NCBI GenBank assembly: GCA_964597495.1
Contig: CAZQYC010000005.1
Span: 1 to 64,000, forward strand
DNA length: 64,000 nt
DNA from: CAZQYC01 sp964597495
GTDB lineage: Bacteria; Pseudomonadota; Gammaproteobacteria; Steroidobacterales; Steroidobacteraceae
Reading direction: 5' to 3'
The notes beneath the pieces are model-generated. The model searched no databases and was not told the DNA's origin. It saw only the letters and a list, made by a program, of their open reading frames with translations. The translations under genes were made by a program, and so were the position numbers. Below are positions 7,181 to 15,399 of the stretch, in pieces; the stretch's first letter is position 1, and each line of letters opens with the position of its first letter.

Positions 7181-7558
7181 ATGTTCGTTCGTTTCGTCAT
7201 TCTTAGTAGCGACTCAGATACCGGTAAGAAGACTGGGATACTGGTCGCAGGCCATTCGCTTCGAGACGATGGCGATATTTCGGTTGAGGAGCATCGAGAA
7301 CTACAAATTCGCCTCAAATGGTTTAACGACAATCTGCATATCCCACCGACCTACGACAATCCACAGAACAAGAAAGCTCTCTCTTGGTTCAAAGACGCCG
7401 CGGTCAAACCGATCAGGTATATGTGGGATCTAAAGCGAATACTCGATCAACACGGATTGCACGTCGATGTTTGGAAGTCGCGCAATCCTGGCAGAATCAT
7501 TTACGAGGACGGATGGCAGGTTGTAGCCATCCCAGCCAAAGGACAAACATTTTCATGA
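7181..7558 (+). CDS. Hypothetical cassette protein, 125 aa
   Basis: Soluble; begins MFVRFVILSSDSDTGKKTG and continues with EEHRELQIRLKWFNDNL (residues 35-51), PPTYDNPQNKKALSWFKDAA and a C-terminal RIIYEDGWQVVAIPA. The layout (short strand, helix, then strand pair) suggests a compact alpha/beta fold. No catalytic motif recognised. Confidence 0.75.
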   Translation: MFVRFVILSSDSDTGKKTGILVAGHSLRDDGDISVEEHRELQIRLKWFNDNLHIPPTYDNPQNKKALSWFKDAAVKPIRYMWDLKRILDQHGLHVDVWKSRNPGRIIYEDGWQVVAIPAKGQTFS

Positions 7559-7562
7559 CCCA

Positions 7563-7652
7563 GCCCAACAAACGAATCAAGCCCGCATGCTGCCCGTGCT
7601 CGACTCGCAAACCGCTACGTGCTTTGCTCGCGGCTTGTTGGCGGCGTTGGGC
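7563..7652 (+). repeat. attC site A17
   Basis: R'' GCCCAAC 7563-7569 and R' GTTGGGC 7646-7652 are fully complementary; 90 bp, long class. Confidence 0.93.
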
Positions 7653-7655
7653 AAC

Positions 7656-8246
7656 ATGAAAAAGGCTCTTGGTTATGCTGTACTAGTCTTGACCGTGACC
7701 GCTTGCGTGCCTATGCGCATGACCTATTTCAAACCTAGCGGAAACGGAAAGGTTTTTGCGGGCCCATGCGGCGGAACACCGAGTACTCTGCAGGTCCAAT
7801 TGCCGCACGGAGTTCGATCGGGCGTTGATGTTGTGAGAAGTGCTGACCAAAGCCTCATGGCAACGGTTGCGTTCTACGCGCCGAAAGGCACATCGATTCG
7901 CCTGGTATCCGGAGTAATGATCGTTGTAGACGGGGTGTCGGGTCGTCGTTACGAATTGGCTCCACCTACCGTAAGACAGCAGTGCCGAACAGAATCAAAG
8001 AGCAGCGCGTGCGAGCGCAATGTGCCGCCGACAACTCCGATGGAAGGTGCGACCATCGGCGACGGTTCTTTGTTCGGTCTTGGAAAGGCAGATCGTGGGC
8101 TTTTCTACCACATAGACATCCCATTCGTCGCCAAGAATCTTGCCATAATGCCACCTGAGATCGAAATCAACGGGACTCTTGTGCGCATGAACCAGATTAA
8201 CTTCAACGAACAAACCTCGACAGAATGGGCCGCGTTGTGCCAATAG
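7656..8246 (+). CDS. Putative lipoprotein, 196 aa
   Basis: From ATG 7656, MKKALGYAVLVLTVTAC is a lipoprotein signal with lipobox VTAC (Cys17). The mature protein starts VPMRMTYFKP and has paired cysteines (GPCGG, QQCRT, SACERN, and a final LCQ). It looks like a beta-sandwich periplasmic protein, with strands such as LMATVAFYAPKG and SIRLVSGVMIVVDGV. No family recognised. The upstream open frame from 7587 is attC. Confidence 0.8.
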   Translation: MKKALGYAVLVLTVTACVPMRMTYFKPSGNGKVFAGPCGGTPSTLQVQLPHGVRSGVDVVRSADQSLMATVAFYAPKGTSIRLVSGVMIVVDGVSGRRYELAPPTVRQQCRTESKSSACERNVPPTTPMEGATIGDGSLFGLGKADRGLFYHIDIPFVAKNLAIMPPEIEINGTLVRMNQINFNEQTSTEWAALCQ

Positions 8247-8253
8247 AGTTATT

Positions 8254-8316
8254 GCTCAACAATCCGTTCAAGAACGACGCGCGCAAAAATGCGCGCGCGT
8301 CTTAGCGGCGTTGGGC
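8254..8316 (+). repeat. attC site A18
   Basis: R'' GCTCAAC 8254-8260 and R' GTTGGGC 8310-8316, central GCGCGCAAAAATGCGCGCGC. Confidence 0.9.
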
Positions 8317-8382
8317 CTAAAAGCATCCCAGATAGCTCTTAATTCCGTACTGCACACCAAAGAAACAACTTGAGGAAATGAG

Positions 8383-8904
8383 ATGAATAGAATTGTGTCT
8401 TGCCTACTAGGCGTTTTTTTGAGTTTCTCTGTGGCAACTATGACGTTTGGTTCAGAACCACCGCCTCGCCTGACGAAAGCCGACACGATCGATGCCGAAA
8501 AGGAACTAGAGCGAATTGGGAGCATAGTCGGCACATGGGAGGGCGTCCTAGATGTCTTCCATGATCCAGTTGCTTCTCGCCGAAGTGGTGGCCCTCTTGA
8601 GCTTCGCATCAAGTTGGATGACGAGAACGCCGCGATTCAATTGAAGGATCGAGAAGGAACCGACGTCTTAGATAAGGAATCAACCGTTAAGGGAGGCGAG
8701 GCCACTGGGACCGTACTTGCGTTTTACGCCGGCGGTTCCGAAACTTTTGCCGAGTATTGGGTATTTGTGTTGCACCATGTTGATCGAGACTTGATCAAGG
8801 CTCATGTAATGCGGGCAGTACACAACGCAAACACAAAGCCAGACAATGCATGGCGCTCATTCTCTATGTTCGGCGAGGCGAAACTGAATAGAGTGAAAAA
8901 GTAG
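8383..8904 (+). CDS. Secreted hypothetical protein, 173 aa
   Basis: TGAGGAAATGAG gives a good ribosome site before ATG 8383. Residues 1-23 (MNRIVSCLLGVFLSFSVATMT..) form a Sec signal peptide. The mature part has GTWEGVLDVFHDP (residues 50-62) and LELRIKLDDENAAIQL, like calycin-type beta-barrel proteins that begin with a GTW motif, but this is only a resemblance. Its leader (8317-8382) is longer than in most cassettes and might hold its own promoter. Confidence 0.75.
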   Translation: MNRIVSCLLGVFLSFSVATMTFGSEPPPRLTKADTIDAEKELERIGSIVGTWEGVLDVFHDPVASRRSGGPLELRIKLDDENAAIQLKDREGTDVLDKESTVKGGEATGTVLAFYAGGSETFAEYWVFVLHHVDRDLIKAHVMRAVHNANTKPDNAWRSFSMFGEAKLNRVKK

Positions 8905-8913
8905 TTCTTGGTT

Positions 8914-9003
8914 GCCCAACCCGCCAATCATGTTCACGCTCTTTGGCCGCCCGACTGGCAAATCGCCACACCCCTCGCTAGCGGCTTATGAATCGCGTTA
9001 GCA
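8914..9003 (+). repeat. attC site A19
   Basis: R'' GCCCAAC 8914-8920 and R' GTTAGCA 8997-9003; 90 bp with less regular inner arms. Confidence 0.75.
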
Positions 9004-9010
9004 ATTTACA

Positions 9011-9277
9011 ATGGAAATTCCAGCGAACGTGGCGCCCTACTTCGAATGCTGCTACATCTTGGCATTCAGTATTTGCCATGACTGCGGTTCAAGTGCACAG
9101 TTCAAATCAAACCATCCCAAGTTCAGCGACGCTTGGTGGCTTGATGAAGCCATGGCCATGTCGGAGCAGGGGTGGGTGGTTTCTGAGCCTCAGGTTTCCT
9201 ACTGTGGACTATGTGCGCAAAAATTAGGAATCAAGCACGACCCCAATGCATACACGCTCGATCCGGCCAATTTCTGA
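9011..9277 (+). CDS. Small CxxC protein, probable zinc-binding
   Basis: 88 residues. ICHDCG (residues 21-26) and YCGLCAQKLG form two CxxC pairs 40 residues apart, a plausible zinc site. The space between is rich in Trp, Asp and Met (WWLDEAMAMSEQGWVV). A similar CxxC..CxxC small gene lies at 17069. Stop TGA is within attC A20. Confidence 0.7.
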   Translation: MEIPANVAPYFECCYILAFSICHDCGSSAQFKSNHPKFSDAWWLDEAMAMSEQGWVVSEPQVSYCGLCAQKLGIKHDPNAYTLDPANF

Positions 9278-9318
9278 CCAGCGAATCAAGCCCGCACGTT
9301 TTAACGGCGGGGTTAAGG
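9272..9318 (+). repeat. attC site A20 (short)
   Basis: R'' TTCTGAC 9272-9278 and R' GTTAAGG 9312-9318, 47 bp; looks like a long-class site that has lost its middle (starts CAGCGAATCAAGCCCGCACG as in A16). Confidence 0.65.
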
Positions 9319-9326
9319 ACCTGTAA

Positions 9327-9584
9327 ATGAAGGCGAAACTAAATATCATCGCAACAACAGATTGCGAGAAGCTTATCGTGGAACCCTGGGCACACGAAAT
9401 TACGCTCGTGGCCGGTGACACTTATGAATTGGTCGCGTTTTCAGATCAAACGCCCTGGTTTGAGGTGGAGTATGGAGATCGCACCCTAATTGTTTACGTC
9501 AACAGCGTTGGAAGTACGTACCAGGTTCAATGCAGCAACAGATTAGTGTCGAGTTCCGACATTCCAATTCCACCTATACCATGA
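9327..9584 (+). CDS. Hypothetical small cassette protein, 85 aa
   Basis: Soluble, acidic, beta-rich: LNIIATTDCEKLIVEP, ITLVAGDTYELVAF and RTLIVYVNSVG read as successive strands; ends IPIPPIP. No signal, no TM, no family recognised. Sits between A20 and A21. Confidence 0.7.
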   Translation: MKAKLNIIATTDCEKLIVEPWAHEITLVAGDTYELVAFSDQTPWFEVEYGDRTLIVYVNSVGSTYQVQCSNRLVSSSDIPIPPIP

Positions 9585-9591
9585 CCCAAGC

Positions 9592-9676
9592 AGCTAACAA
9601 CTCATTCGTGCCAACGCGTTTCAGGAAAGCACTTTGCCCAGCCCATCCTCCACGCGGCGCAATTCAATCTTTGGGC
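9592..9676 (+). repeat. attC site A21 (degenerate R')
   Basis: R'' AGCTAAC 9592-9598; the best R' is TTTGGGC 9670-9676 (G to T at the exchange position). Inner arms are poorly paired, so recombination is doubtful. Confidence 0.5.
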
Positions 9677-9689
9677 ACGGACGTGAACG

Positions 9690-9956
9690 ATGAGTAACAC
9701 CTGGCAGGTGTTTGCTACTTTTCCAGACGTTGCATCTGCGGAGGTGACAGCTGGTTTACTCAGAGGCGAAGATGTGCCGGTCGAAATGACGGTCGATGAG
9801 CCTATTCCTGGTCTAATAAATAGCGTTCGGTTGTCGGTGCCGGCGGATTTGATGCATAGAGCCAAGTGGTTAACCTCTCAGGCGCCGTTAACCGAAGCCG
9901 AACTTACATTTCTTGCCACGGGCAAACTCGAATCCGACAACGAACAAGAGCGTTGA
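9690..9956 (+). CDS. DUF2007-like small protein (copy in array A)
   Basis: 88 residues: MSNTWQVFATFPDVASAEVTAGLL, then VPVEMTVDEPIPGL, SVRLSVPADLMHRAKWL and a C-terminal acidic tail. The strand-helix-strand-x-VP order with late helix resembles the DUF2007 'putative signal transducing' fold. The array B gene at 45191-45451 is a clear homologue with the same start (MSN.WQ.FA) and the same DxPIPGLI.SV..SVPADL..RAKW core. Role unknown. Confidence 0.8.
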   Translation: MSNTWQVFATFPDVASAEVTAGLLRGEDVPVEMTVDEPIPGLINSVRLSVPADLMHRAKWLTSQAPLTEAELTFLATGKLESDNEQER

Positions 9957-9984
9957 GAATGCAGCAACCAGTGAAATTAAAGGC

Positions 9985-10074
9985 GCCCGACAAACGAATC
10001 AAGGCGCTTCGCTTCGTTCACCCGACCGCACAAGAGCTTCGCACTGGCGAGGCGCCTTATTCACGGCGTTGGCC
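9985..10074 (+). repeat. attC site A22
   Basis: R'' GCCCGAC 9985-9991 and R' GTTGGCC 10068-10074; 90 bp with GGCGCTTCGC/GGCGAGGCGCC arms. Confidence 0.8.
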
Positions 10075-10090
10075 TTCCACCGAGAAACGT

Positions 10091-10885
10091 ATGCTCCGTC
10101 TCTTTCTCGCGATAATTTTTTCTGTGCCCCTGTTGGTTGCGAAAGCTGCCGAACCGGTCTTTACTGAATTGCCGCCTGACCAAGAAAGCGCAGCTCTCAC
10201 ACGAGCCGAAGCCACCGGCTTCGCTATCTACCGCCATGATCGGGCTGCAGCTATTGCAACCGACGCCGCTTTAAAAATTCGCGCTTTCAGGAAAGAAAGG
10301 CGAGTGAGAGGATGGATTACGGAAGAACAAAATGGCGACATCGTGGTCACGTTTGTTGACGATTCACCAGCAGCCTTGTATCGAGCAGTCGTGTCCGATT
10401 CTGGCGGTCTTATTGGGAGCGTTTCGGTATTCGCTTCTCCACTACCACTAACTTCGTTTGAATCCGGTGCCGCCGCCGCGCGCAAAGCAGCTCTCGCGGC
10501 TAAATTCGAGCTTTGCTCCGACAAGTACAATTCAGTTGTTCTACCGGCAAGCGACGGTGGAACAAATGGCTGGGTTGTTTACCTATTGCCCGCGACAACG
10601 AAAAACAACATCGTCCCACTAGGCGGCACCTATCGCGTAGAAACAGACGGCAGCACTGTGACCTCGCAGCGTGGCTTCACGCGTACGTGCATTGCCCTCC
10701 CAAACGATCCACGAGCAGTGGGGCTGATGATCACGCACCTACTTGATGCGACTCCGACGGAAGCCCACGTCTTTTGGAGTATTTGGGCAAACAAAACCAT
10801 GTATGTTTCAACTACGCCAAATGGAACGCTTTGGTCCATTGAGGGTGGCAAGATTAAGCTCGTGAAGCGCGGTGAGAAAGGCTAA
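10091..10885 (+). CDS. Secreted hypothetical protein, 264 aa
   Basis: From ATG 10091, MLRLFLAIIFSVPLLVAKAA is a Sec signal with AKA cleavage site. The mature part has LTRAEATGFAIYRHDRAAAIATDAAL, and a beta-rich centre. Two cysteines (FELCSDKY, TRTCIALP) may pair in the periplasm. One of the largest cassette genes of array A. The open frame upstream to 9866 overlaps the previous gene and attC and is rejected. Confidence 0.78.
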   Translation: MLRLFLAIIFSVPLLVAKAAEPVFTELPPDQESAALTRAEATGFAIYRHDRAAAIATDAALKIRAFRKERRVRGWITEEQNGDIVVTFVDDSPAALYRAVVSDSGGLIGSVSVFASPLPLTSFESGAAAARKAALAAKFELCSDKYNSVVLPASDGGTNGWVVYLLPATTKNNIVPLGGTYRVETDGSTVTSQRGFTRTCIALPNDPRAVGLMITHLLDATPTEAHVFWSIWANKTMYVSTTPNGTLWSIEGGKIKLVKRGEKG

Positions 10886-10941
10886 CAAGGGGCTCCAGAA
10901 TGACCGCGGCGAAGCCGCGCACCTTAGGTTGAACGTTTGGC
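10880..10941 (+). repeat. attC site A23
   Basis: R'' GGCTAAC 10880-10886 and R' GTTTGGC 10935-10941, central CGCGGCGAAGCCGCG hairpin as in A9. Confidence 0.85.
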
Positions 10942-11011
10942 GTAAAGAAAAAGGAAAGCAGGAGATCGCTCGTTGTCGGTGTAGAGTAAATTCGCGTCAA
11001 CGGATTGCCCA

Positions 11012-11188
11012 ATGTCGCCAAAGAAAGTTAGAAAACAAGAATTGTCGGAGTCAGCAGGCGCTCAGATTCGCCTGCATGCAACACGTCTCTCCGTTCTCGA
11101 GTTCGATCATCTCGGCCGCCAGAGTGCGGAGCCCGAACAAACCAAGGCGACGCGCCATACAACGGCGCGCGCAATGGCGACACGTTAG
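11012..11188 (+). CDS. Possible small basic protein, 58 aa
   Basis: ATG 11012 to TAG 11186-11188: MSPKKVRKQELSESAGAQIRLH..., with LSVLEFDHLG in the middle and a tail translated from attC A24. It is the only ATG frame that fits this cassette; another frame open through the whole region is Arg/Cys-rich and starts before attC A23. It could be an antitoxin-like or remnant gene; weak ribosome site. Low certainty. Confidence 0.35.
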   Translation: MSPKKVRKQELSESAGAQIRLHATRLSVLEFDHLGRQSAEPEQTKATRHTTARAMATR

Positions 11189-11190
11189 GC
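11132..11190 (+). repeat. attC site A24
   Basis: R'' CCCGAAC 11132-11138 and R' GTTAGGC 11184-11190; central CGCGCCATACAACGGCGCGCG. Related in its right half to the degenerate site at 17004-17064. Confidence 0.7.
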
Positions 11191-11217
11191 ATTCTTAAAC
11201 ATTATCGATTTACCCAT

Positions 11218-11634
11218 ATGAAAATATCAGGCCGTTGTTTGTGCGGAGCTGTTACCTACGAATGTAGCTCAGCTCCTGTTCTGCAGTTCAACTGCCATTG
11301 CCGCGATTGCCAGAGATCCACGGGGACCGCTTACGCTCCAATCATGTTCTTTAAGAGAGAGCATGTGCATATCAGCGGCTCTCTTTCCTACTTTGAAAGC
11401 CTCGGCAGGAGCGGAAAGAAAATCCGACGAGGATTCTGCTCAACATGTGGAGCGCAAATGGTCGGGGACGTCGAAATCGTTCAATCGCTACTGTCGATGC
11501 GTGCTGGAACGCTTGATGATACGTCGCAGTACCATCCAAGCGCTGACATGTATTGCAGCCAAGCCGCTCCATGGGACTGTATGGCTGCGGATCTCCCCAA
11601 GTTTCCGGAAATGCAAGCGCCGAAAAATGCCTAG
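11218..11634 (+). CDS. GFA family zinc protein
   Basis: 138 residues: GRCLCGAVTYEC (residues 5-16), NCHCRDCQRSTGT, and GFCSTCGAQM supply the CxC, CHCxxC and CxxC groups of the GFA (glutathione-dependent formaldehyde-activating, Mss4-like) fold, with the S-x-G-T loop. Members bind structural zinc and often a second catalytic zinc; true substrates are mostly unknown. Two further GFA genes are in array B (36675 and 40151). Confidence 0.9.
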   Translation: MKISGRCLCGAVTYECSSAPVLQFNCHCRDCQRSTGTAYAPIMFFKREHVHISGSLSYFESLGRSGKKIRRGFCSTCGAQMVGDVEIVQSLLSMRAGTLDDTSQYHPSADMYCSQAAPWDCMAADLPKFPEMQAPKNA

Positions 11635-11704
11635 CAAGCCCTTTCGACACGCACCGGACAAATCGCTGCGCGCTTTGTCCGACCGCTCAAGCGCCTCGCT
11701 CGGC
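11629..11704 (+). repeat. Degenerate attC A25
   Basis: R'' reads GCCTAGC (11629-11635, AAC to AGC) and R' GCTCGGC (11698-11704, GTT to GCT). Inner part CCGGACAAATCGCTGCGCGC and GACCGCTCAAGCGC matches A13 and 53361-53435. The changes hit the conserved triplets, so it is probably dead. Confidence 0.65.
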
Positions 11705-11718
11705 AGCATAGGAAACAT

Positions 11719-12522
11719 ATGCAGACGTCGGCCGTAGATACATCTGCGGCGGAAACGTACGAAGCCACTCTCGCGCCAAGCTTGATGGCGCCCTGGGCTG
11801 AAGCGATCGTTTCCGAAGCTCGGATTAAAGAGGGGATGAGCGTTCTTGATGTTGCGTGCGGAACGGGAATCGCGGCGAGGTATGCCGCGCATCGATGCGG
11901 ACCTCGCGCCAGAGTTATCGGCGTCGACATCGATCCTGGAATGCTTGAAATCGCGAAAGCGGTGTCGCTGAAGGAAGGCTTATCTATCGAGTACGAGTAC
12001 GGCTCCGCGTGCGAATTACCATTTGAATCCGAATCGTTCGATGCCGTCGTGTGCTTACAAGGACTGCAGTACTTCCCGAATCGACTGAGAGCGATGAGCG
12101 AATTGCGCCGCGTCCTGCGCATGAACTCGCCGCTGATTGTCATGACCTGGAGCGAGATTGAGAATTGCAAGGGCGCCTGGGCGATGGTAAATGCTCTTGA
12201 GCGTCGAGGCATCGACGCAACGGCAGCTCGCAAGCCATTTTCTCTTTCTGATTCGAATGAGATTCTATCTCTTGCTGAAGAAACCGGATTTACGCATGTC
12301 GCAATTCGTAGGGAGCAACGCTTGGCTTCCTTCCGATCGGCCACCGCCTTCGTCGATGCGATGCTTAAAGGCGCCCCTTCATCGCGGCTTGCGCTAGAAA
12401 AAGTTCCTTCGGATGATTGGCCCAATTTTCTCGCGGAAGTCGAAGGGATGCTCGCGCAATGGAAGTACGACTTCGGTCTTAAATTCCCCATGGAGAGCAA
12501 TATACTTGAGGCGCGTCGTTAG
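11719..12522 (+). CDS. Class I SAM-dependent methyltransferase
   Basis: 267 residues. Motif I VLDVACGTGIAARYAAHRCG (residues 41-60 region), motif II VIGVDIDPGML with acidic Asp, the DAVVCLQGLQYFPN motif IV region and the L.RVLRMNSPLIVMTW strand form a normal ubiE/methyltransf_11 type fold. Substrate unknown. It ends in a GTTAGGC box (12519-12525) that looks like a leftover R', immediately followed by GCCCAAC, suggesting a decayed attC junction. Confidence 0.88.
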   Translation: MQTSAVDTSAAETYEATLAPSLMAPWAEAIVSEARIKEGMSVLDVACGTGIAARYAAHRCGPRARVIGVDIDPGMLEIAKAVSLKEGLSIEYEYGSACELPFESESFDAVVCLQGLQYFPNRLRAMSELRRVLRMNSPLIVMTWSEIENCKGAWAMVNALERRGIDATAARKPFSLSDSNEILSLAEETGFTHVAIRREQRLASFRSATAFVDAMLKGAPSSRLALEKVPSDDWPNFLAEVEGMLAQWKYDFGLKFPMESNILEARR

Positions 12523-12592
12523 GCCGCCCAACAATGCAGAGACATGAAACGGCAACGAAATTCTTTCGGAATCGAACAAGGTGCTCCTAAGC

Positions 12593-13495
12593 ATGGATAA
12601 AACATTCAGTCCGCATACATTTCTAGATGAGCTTGCCGAAGAACTAATTTTCAACTTCGCGAGAGCTGGCGGCGGGACTACTCCTGGCCTCATCGGAAGC
12701 GCGCGCGAGCATGAAGTAAGAAGGAAGCTGCAATCGGTTCTTCCGACGAACGTAGCTGTTGCCACCGGCTGCGTTATTGATTCGTTCGGGAACACCTCAA
12801 ACCAAATCGATGTAGTACTCTTCGAGAAAGATCATTGCCCCGTGTTCTCCATTAACGACGACCCAGCCGCCACATACATACCGTGCGAGAGCGTCATTGC
12901 AGTAGGAGAGATAAAAAGCTCCTTGGGTACGGCGGAAATAAATGATGCCGTCGATAAAATCGCGAAAGTTAAGTTGCTACGACGCTATCTAAAGAACCCC
13001 ACATGCTTCCGAAAGTACGGATCCGTGCTGTCGATCCAAGGAGCTCCGTTTGAAGCATTTGATCCGGAGCACAAGCCTTTTGACCAGATCTATGGCTTCA
13101 TTCTTTGCCACCAGTCGTCTCTCGCCCATGCAACGCTTGCAGACCGTTACGCAAAAGCCTGTAGCCGCCACCCCGCACACTTGTCTCCGAATTTGTTGGT
13201 CTCGCTCAAGGATGGACTCGTGCTATTCACCAACGAGAGACGAGAGGTCTTGGAGAATCGCGTAAGCGCGGCGCACATTTTCGTAGGCAAGACGCCGGAC
13301 GGCGAAGTTCCATTTCTGATCAACAAGCTCGCTACAGTGGCCAATATGGGCCGTACCACCGAGATTCTTCCATATGCACGCTACCTGTTAAAGAGCGGAA
13401 ACGTTGCTTTCTCTGAGGGTACTTTTTACCCTGCGGTGCCGGCCCAACAATCGCTTCATGCGGACGATCCCAACTCAAGCGAGCCCGCGGCTTAA
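12593..13495 (+). CDS. DUF6602 domain protein, possible PD-(D/E)XK nuclease fold
   Basis: 300 residues from ATG 12593 (GTG 12581 also possible). GLIGSAREHEVRRKLQSVLP (residues 31-50), TGCVIDSFGNTSNQIDVVLF and then ESVIAVGEIKSSL give an E...QIDVV...xExK order (residues about 84-110) as seen in restriction-type PD-(D/E)XK proteins and in DUF6602. That suggests DNA or RNA binding or cleavage, possibly in defence; not shown by the sequence alone. The last 18 residues are translated attC A26. Confidence 0.75.
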   Translation: MDKTFSPHTFLDELAEELIFNFARAGGGTTPGLIGSAREHEVRRKLQSVLPTNVAVATGCVIDSFGNTSNQIDVVLFEKDHCPVFSINDDPAATYIPCESVIAVGEIKSSLGTAEINDAVDKIAKVKLLRRYLKNPTCFRKYGSVLSIQGAPFEAFDPEHKPFDQIYGFILCHQSSLAHATLADRYAKACSRHPAHLSPNLLVSLKDGLVLFTNERREVLENRVSAAHIFVGKTPDGEVPFLINKLATVANMGRTTEILPYARYLLKSGNVAFSEGTFYPAVPAQQSLHADDPNSSEPAA

Positions 13496-13510
13496 CCGTA
13501 GCATTTGGGC
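13442..13510 (+). repeat. attC site A26 (degenerate R')
   Basis: R'' GCCCAAC 13442-13448 and R' TTTGGGC 13504-13510 around GCTTCATGCGG / CAAGCGAGCCCGCGG arms. It overlaps the 3' end of the DUF6602 gene. Confidence 0.6.
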
Positions 13511-13532
13511 GTAACAATTCGAAAGAGAACCC

Positions 13533-13925
13533 ATGAAAATATCCGGCACCTTCGAAGTGAAGCTGAGCCCTCTAGATTTTTCGGCACAAGGGGCCGACGG
13601 AATTAATTTCGGTCGAATGTCCATCGATAAGCAATTCAGAGGCGCTCTAGAAGCAACGAGCAAAGGGGAGATGTTAAGCGCCATGACATCGGTAAAAGGT
13701 TCGGCTGGGTATGTAGCCATTGAACAGGTCTCCGGCGTCTTAGATGGCAAGAAGGGCAGCTTCGTCCTTCAACACTTCGGCACAATGAAACAGGGTGCCG
13801 CCCGTCTCATCCTGGAAGTCGTGCCCGATTCAGGATCGGGAGAACTGTTTGGCCTGGCAGGGAAAATGGCTATCAAAGTCGAAGGTGGCCAGCATTACTA
13901 CGAGTTCGATTATGAGCTGGCATGA
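13533..13925 (+). CDS. DUF3224 family protein
   Basis: 130 residues. GTFEVKLSPLD, RMSIDKQFRGALEATSKGEMLSA, GSAGYVAIEQVSGVLDGKKGSFVLQHFGTM and VVPDSGSGELFGLAGKM are all diagnostic of DUF3224, a small calycin-like beta-barrel family of unknown role. Good ribosome site (GAAAGAGAA). No clear attC follows it. Confidence 0.9.
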   Translation: MKISGTFEVKLSPLDFSAQGADGINFGRMSIDKQFRGALEATSKGEMLSAMTSVKGSAGYVAIEQVSGVLDGKKGSFVLQHFGTMKQGAARLILEVVPDSGSGELFGLAGKMAIKVEGGQHYYEFDYELA

Positions 13926-13969
13926 CGTCGAACCTACGCTTCACTCCCTCAACTGCTTTCTAGCTTGAC

Positions 13970-14434
13970 ATGGAACTGGCATTCAGAGAGTCGAAGCCTT
14001 GCGACATCGAGGACATGTTCTCGGTGCGGGCTCGCACGCGTCAGAATCCAATTCCCAAGGAACGCCTTGCGCTTTACGGAATCACCTCCGCTTCTAGTGC
14101 TGCAGATATGGCGAGCGGGAAAGTGAAAAGCTGGGCGTGCTTCCACGACTCGATTCTCGTTGGGTTCTGCGGCGGTGACAGCACAACGGGCGAAGTACTG
14201 GTACTCGCGGTGCTTCCGGACTATGAAGGCAAAAGCATCGGCACGCGACTGCTCGCGATGACGGTCGAATGGCTGCAGTCGATCGGTTTCAAGCAACCTT
14301 GGCTCGCAGCGTCTTCCAATCCAAGCATTCGAGCGCATGGGTTCTATCGCGCACTCGGATGGAAACCGACCGGCAGGCGCCTGGAGAATGGCGATGAAAT
14401 CTTAGTGTTCGCGCCGAGCAACGCGCGCCGCTGA
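13970..14434 (+). CDS. GNAT family N-acetyltransferase
   Basis: 154 residues. GEVLVLAVLPDYEGKSIGTRLLAM (motif A, Q/R-x-x-G-x-G/A reading YEGKSIGTRLL, about residues 83-98) is followed by W.QSIGFKQPWLAASSNPSIRAHGFYRALGWKPTG, the usual C-terminal GNAT part. Acceptor unknown. Short gaps to both neighbours (44 and 24 bp) suggest older, fused cassettes. Confidence 0.9.
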   Translation: MELAFRESKPCDIEDMFSVRARTRQNPIPKERLALYGITSASSAADMASGKVKSWACFHDSILVGFCGGDSTTGEVLVLAVLPDYEGKSIGTRLLAMTVEWLQSIGFKQPWLAASSNPSIRAHGFYRALGWKPTGRRLENGDEILVFAPSNARR

Positions 14435-14458
14435 GCACGAATACCGTACCGAAACATT

Positions 14459-14812
14459 ATGAATCCAAATTTCGAACAAGCGCTTACTCGCGGACGGGCC
14501 TACTGGATTGCGTCCTATGTTCATGACATTGCAACCTCGACGATGGTGATCGAACTCGCGCGTGATACCGATAACTTCAGGCCTACCATCGTCGTTGAGT
14601 TCAGTGGCGTCCAAAACATCGAGCATCGCTGGCTGGAGGAAGATGACGCTAGGATCGAGGGCCTGTTGGGCGCTCATGAATATCAGCGTGGTGCCCTCTA
14701 CCAATACCTGCTGGTCACTGATCAAAGAGAAATCGAGTTCACCGCCCGCGCTCAAGCGGAGATAAAAAGCGTGCAGCAACCGGCGTCGAATGCGAGCACG
14801 TTGCGCACTTGA
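14459..14812 (+). CDS. Hypothetical cassette protein, 117 aa
   Basis: Soluble protein beginning MNPNFEQALTRGRAYWI, with strands STMVIELARD and RPTIVVEFSGVQNIEHRW and a C-terminal LVTDQREIEFTARA, giving a plausible small beta domain. Its tail overlaps attC A27. No family recognised. Confidence 0.65.
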   Translation: MNPNFEQALTRGRAYWIASYVHDIATSTMVIELARDTDNFRPTIVVEFSGVQNIEHRWLEEDDARIEGLLGAHEYQRGALYQYLLVTDQREIEFTARAQAEIKSVQQPASNASTLRT

Positions 14813-14861
14813 CTCGCAAAGAGCTACGCTCCTTGCTCGCCTTGCATGCGCGGCGTTGTAT
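14774..14861 (+). repeat. attC site A27
   Basis: R'' CAGCAAC 14774-14780 and R' GTTGTAT 14855-14861, long class (ACTTGACTCGCAAAGAGCTACGC); R boxes deviate from consensus. Confidence 0.65.
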
Positions 14862-14890
14862 AAGTACAGAATAGGATTTTGCGAGGGACG

Positions 14891-15325
14891 ATGGAATTCA
14901 AAATTCGGCAGCTCGACATGAAAGACGATCAGGCAGTTGCAGCCTGCTTCGGTGTGTTCGGCTTCCTGCGTCCTCATCTGAACGAAAGCCGCTTCATTGA
15001 GCAGGTGCGGATTCAGGAGAGCGATGGTTACAAGATTATTTACATCCAGAAAGACATCGAGGTTATAGCCGCAGCCGGGTATCGCCTGGCCACCTTTCTT
15101 GCCTGGGGAAGAGTGCTTTATATCGATGATCTAATCACACACCCTGAGCGAAAACGAGCCGGCCTGGGCAGTGCTTTGCTCGATTGGCTACTCGCAGAGG
15201 GCAGGCGACTCGGATGCGATGAGATACACCTTGATACGGGCCACCAGCGCCATGACGCTCACCGGCTCTATCTGAACAAAGGCTTTGTCCTAAGCAGCCA
15301 CCATATGAGCGCCAAGCTCACATGA
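14891..15325 (+). CDS. GNAT family N-acetyltransferase
   Basis: 144 residues from ATG 14891, preceded by GCGAGGGACG. LYIDDLITHPERKRAGLGSALLDWL (motif A with RKRAGLGSALL, about residues 75-95) and GCDEIHLDTGHQRHDAHRLYLNKGF (motif B, YLNKGF) make it a typical GNAT, with the HRLYLNKGF ending seen in amine or drug acetyltransferases. Substrate unknown. Confidence 0.92.
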   Translation: MEFKIRQLDMKDDQAVAACFGVFGFLRPHLNESRFIEQVRIQESDGYKIIYIQKDIEVIAAAGYRLATFLAWGRVLYIDDLITHPERKRAGLGSALLDWLLAEGRRLGCDEIHLDTGHQRHDAHRLYLNKGFVLSSHHMSAKLT

Positions 15326-15399
15326 GCCGAGTTCTCAAAAACGCACCCGCCGGGTTAGTACAGTACATTTTCTGAGATATCGCCCCAAGAGGAGAAGCC